A model generated the notes under the pieces. It searched no databases and was not told the DNA's origin. It was given only the letters and a program-made list of their open reading frames with translations. A program made the translations under genes and the position numbers. A DNA stretch of 32,999 nt, from positions 1-32,999 of the forward strand of contig JAFAXQ010000071.1 of the NCBI GenBank assembly GCA_019240835.1. The letters are read 5' to 3'. The DNA is from Ktedonobacteraceae bacterium (lineage in GTDB: Bacteria; Chloroflexota; Ktedonobacteria; Ktedonobacterales; Ktedonobacteraceae). This document shows positions 30,828-32,999 of this stretch, one piece after another (the first letter of the stretch is position 1; each line of letters starts with the position of its first letter).

Positions 30828-31025
30828 AATTCTCTCCTGGAGATAACGTAACCTTGTTTATGGATACACGGGCATCATTTTTCCCAATTCTAACATAGAT
30901 AACACGTCCCTGCAAATTTTTATGCCTATATGCCCAAGCGAGCGCAAAGGTCTCAAGACAAGGAAGCGTTTCTCTCTCCCCTTTGACCGCTTAGCACGAA
31001 GACAATCGCCTATCACAGTCTTAAC

Positions 31026-31054
31026 TTAACCAGAAGAAGGACAGGTGATATAAT
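31026..31054 (+). promoter_or_regulatory. Promoter of purB with extended -10
   Basis: TTAACC (31026-31031), a 17-base spacer and TATAAT (31049-31054), with TG at 31046-31047. It predicts a leader of about 43 bases before ATG 31105. Confidence 0.65.
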
Positions 31055-31104
31055 GTAGGTGCCCGCAACAGAGAACAGGCTGCTTGGAGACGTAGAAAAA
31101 AGAC

Positions 31105-32415
31105 ATGATCGAACGTTATTCCCTACCAGAGATGGCCGCAGTGTGGTCGGCCACACATAAAACTGATACGTGGCTAGAGGTGGAGTTGCTCGTTTGCGAA
31201 GGCTGGGCGCGTGAGGGGGTCATTGGGCAGGAGGCAATGGAGAGGATACGCCAGGCACGCCATAACAGTCAACGTATGCAGGAGATAGAGCAGGAAACTC
31301 ATCATGACGTTATTTCGTTCCTGCGCTCTATACAGGAGCAGCTTGGCGCGGAGGGACGTTTTATCCACCTTGGCCTTACTTCTTCCGACGTACTCGATAC
31401 TGGGTTGGCAGTACAGATAAAAGAGGCGGGACGACTACTTACCTCGGCTGTTCACGATCTTGCCCAAGCTGTGACACAGGCTGCTGTACAGTACAAGTAT
31501 ACACTTATGGCTGGACGGACACATGGTATCCATGCGGAACCCATCACCTTTGGGCTGAAGTTGGCATTGTGGTACGACGAGCTGCGACGCTGCCAGCAAC
31601 GGCTGGCAACGGCGCTCGAACAGGCGACAGTAGGCAAAATCTCCGGTGCAGTTGGCACCCACGCCACCGTTCCGCCTCAGATCGAAGAGTTCGTGTGCGA
31701 ACGGTTAGGCTTGGCAGTGGCTCCTATCTCCAGCCAGACCGTACAGCGTGACCGCCATGCACACTTCTTGACAACGCTTGCCCTGATTGGCTGTTCGCTG
31801 GAGAAGATGGCACAGGAGATTCGCCACCTGCAGCGCACAGAGCTAAGCGAGGTATTTGAACCGTTTGCCTCTGGCCAACAGGGATCGTCGGCGATGCCCC
31901 ATAAGCGCAACCCTGAGTTATGTGAGCGCATCTGTGGACTCGCACGCGTGCTGCGTGGCTTCTCCGTCACAGCCATGGAGAACGTAGCCCTCTGGCACGA
32001 ACGTGACATCAGTCACTCCTCCGCTGAGCGCATTATCCTTCCCGACGCATGCATACTGCTACACTACATGCTGCACACCTTTACACGTGTAATACAGGGA
32101 CTACAGGTCGACGCCGAACGTATGCAGCACAACTTGGATATGACTGGCGGACTGGTCTACTCGCAGCGCATCTTACTTGCCCTGATTGATAAAGGTATGG
32201 GGCGGCAGGAAGCCTACAAGCTCGTGCAACGCAATGCCAAGAAGGTGTGGAAGCTAGCGAGCAACGGAACCATTCAAGGTCCAGCCCTACTTGAAGCGCT
32301 CAGCGAAGATGCAGAAGTTGCATCCTACCTCTCACGCGACGAGTTACAGGAACTGACGAGCAATGATTACTATGTCAAGTATGTTGACACATCATTCAAG
32401 AGAGTTGGCTTGTAG
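31105..32415 (+). CDS. purB: Adenylosuccinate lyase
   Basis: A 436-residue fumarase/aspartase-superfamily enzyme that acts twice in purine synthesis, splitting SAICAR and adenylosuccinate with release of fumarate. MIERYSLPEMAAVWS is the usual start. HLGLTSSDVLDT, AGRTHGIHAEP (general-acid His) and GSSAMPHKRNPELCE (the superfamily signature with the catalytic Ser loop) are intact. Length is normal for the bacterial short form. The Shine-Dalgarno is weak (GGAG about 15 bases before the ATG). The TAG stop directly abuts a TTG that begins the membrane protein in the same frame, so the two genes are very likely co-transcribed. Confidence 0.97.
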   Translation: MIERYSLPEMAAVWSATHKTDTWLEVELLVCEGWAREGVIGQEAMERIRQARHNSQRMQEIEQETHHDVISFLRSIQEQLGAEGRFIHLGLTSSDVLDTGLAVQIKEAGRLLTSAVHDLAQAVTQAAVQYKYTLMAGRTHGIHAEPITFGLKLALWYDELRRCQQRLATALEQATVGKISGAVGTHATVPPQIEEFVCERLGLAVAPISSQTVQRDRHAHFLTTLALIGCSLEKMAQEIRHLQRTELSEVFEPFASGQQGSSAMPHKRNPELCERICGLARVLRGFSVTAMENVALWHERDISHSSAERIILPDACILLHYMLHTFTRVIQGLQVDAERMQHNLDMTGGLVYSQRILLALIDKGMGRQEAYKLVQRNAKKVWKLASNGTIQGPALLEALSEDAEVASYLSRDELQELTSNDYYVKYVDTSFKRVGL

Positions 32416-32999
32416 TTGGCGACAGCGCAGTCGGCTACTTCAGCGACGAGGGTGGACCGTACACAAGGAAAACTCTCTCTTGTGCTTTTTTGTGCTGTCT
32501 GCATCTTTGCAATTCTCTATGTGGTTCTTGTAGCCCTCTCAGCACTTCCAGGGCTGCACTTGAGCGCCACTCCGTTGACAACGCTTTGGCCTTGGACCCC
32601 CACGCTGGAGCCTATTTTTGCACCCGTGGAGTGGCTTCCCACGGTCTTGCTCGTTTTCACACTGCTGCTTCTCATTGCTGCCTACGTAGGCACCATTATC
32701 GCCGCGCATTACCTCACAGAGAGCAGTAGTATGATGCATAGCCCAACGTGGCGTACCCTCTTTCTGCTGCTCGGGGGTGCAGCCATCTTCGGCTTGACAT
32801 TGTTGCTTCAACCCAGGCTCTTTGCCGACGATGTCTTCAGCTACATCTTCTCAGGACGTATGCTCGTCCTCTATCATGCAGATCCCTTCAATACTGCTCC
32901 TGCTCAGTTTCCTTCTGATCCCTATCTACCCTGGGTGATCTTGGGGCGCGACACACCCAACATTTATGGCTCACTCTGGCTCTGTCTTGCCTCGCTGCT
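32416..32999 (+). CDS. GT-C type membrane glycosyltransferase, N-terminal part (cut by window end)
   Basis: The frame stays open to the window end (194 codons). After ~20 polar residues come membrane spans: LVLFCAVCIFAILYVVLVALSAL, then LPTVLLVFTLLLLIAAYVGTIIAAHYL, then LFLLLGGAAIFGLTLLL. The loop LFADDVFSYIFSGRMLVLYHADPFNTAP holds the acidic DD motif found in GT-C enzymes of the polyprenyl-phosphate-mannose-dependent mannosyltransferase kind. The start is TTG 32416, immediately after the purB stop, or GTG 32452; neither has a good Shine-Dalgarno, and translational coupling to purB would explain this. The active site should face the outside of the membrane. The sugar is not determined. Confidence 0.78.
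   Translation, partial: MATAQSATSATRVDRTQGKLSLVLFCAVCIFAILYVVLVALSALPGLHLSATPLTTLWPWTPTLEPIFAPVEWLPTVLLVFTLLLLIAAYVGTIIAAHYLTESSSMMHSPTWRTLFLLLGGAAIFGLTLLLQPRLFADDVFSYIFSGRMLVLYHADPFNTAPAQFPSDPYLPWVILGRDTPNIYGSLWLCLASL

Noticed and set aside
31105-32999. purB and the membrane protein as one fused gene
   Set aside because: A TAG separates them in frame, purB has its normal full length, and each part is a complete known type, so two adjacent genes is the simpler reading.
1-32999. tRNA, rRNA genes and CRISPR arrays
   Set aside because: Reading both strands, I saw no T-arm/anticodon-arm patterns, no rRNA-like blocks and no regularly spaced direct repeats. A covariance-model scan could still reveal a small RNA gene.

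Overview
The window looks like part of a bacterial chromosome of the Chloroflexota. A Ktedonobacteria-like organism is my best guess, from the gene content and protein style: a membrane pyrophosphatase beside a CBS-regulated soluble pyrophosphatase, a ubiquitin-like/WD40 membrane protein, an HTH-ClpN-zinc-ribbon protein and MGDG-synthase-like glycosyltransferases. No rRNA or tRNA gene is visible to settle it.

Two kinds of DNA are joined. Positions 1 to about 10.6 kb form an accessory, mobile-element-like region. It holds the C-terminal end of a serine recombinase, an HD-domain protein, an OLD-like ATPase-TOPRIM protein, and an XRE-TPR regulator divergent from a small Cro-like HTH gene. It also holds a DUF433/DUF5615 toxin-antitoxin pair, a minus-strand operon of four unrecognised proteins, a DNA methyltransferase with an unusual N-terminal domain, a stand-alone primase-polymerase, and two tiny membrane proteins, one of only 41 residues. 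Positions 10.6 to 14.2 kb are a transition zone: a secreted lipase-like hydrolase behind an elaborate leader, a membrane protein whose gene carries an in-frame palindrome, and a decayed phospholipase-D lipoprotein gene.

From 14.2 kb to the end the genes are mostly housekeeping. In order: hppA (K+-independent membrane pyrophosphatase), a family II pyrophosphatase with CBS-DRTGG domains, a YukD-like/WD40 protein, a polyprenyl diphosphate synthase, a zinc-finger membrane protein, hisS, an HTH-ClpN-zinc-ribbon protein convergent with a cysteine-rich DnaJ-zinc-finger-like protein, an M24 peptidase, a Cof-type HAD phosphatase, a dual-specificity-type phosphatase with a glycolipid-type glycosyltransferase and rpmE (one minus-strand operon), purB, and the start of a GT-C type membrane glycosyltransferase cut by the window end.

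Working links: the two pyrophosphatases lie in tandem and both remove pyrophosphate, one conserving the energy as an ion gradient. The glycosyltransferase-phosphatase pair suggests membrane-lipid work. The XRE-TPR/Cro-like divergent pair looks like the control switch of the mobile region. A striking non-coding pattern is the repeated extended -10 promoter TGnTATAMT. In at least four genes it lies only 6 to 11 bases before the ATG, which predicts leaderless or nearly leaderless mRNAs.
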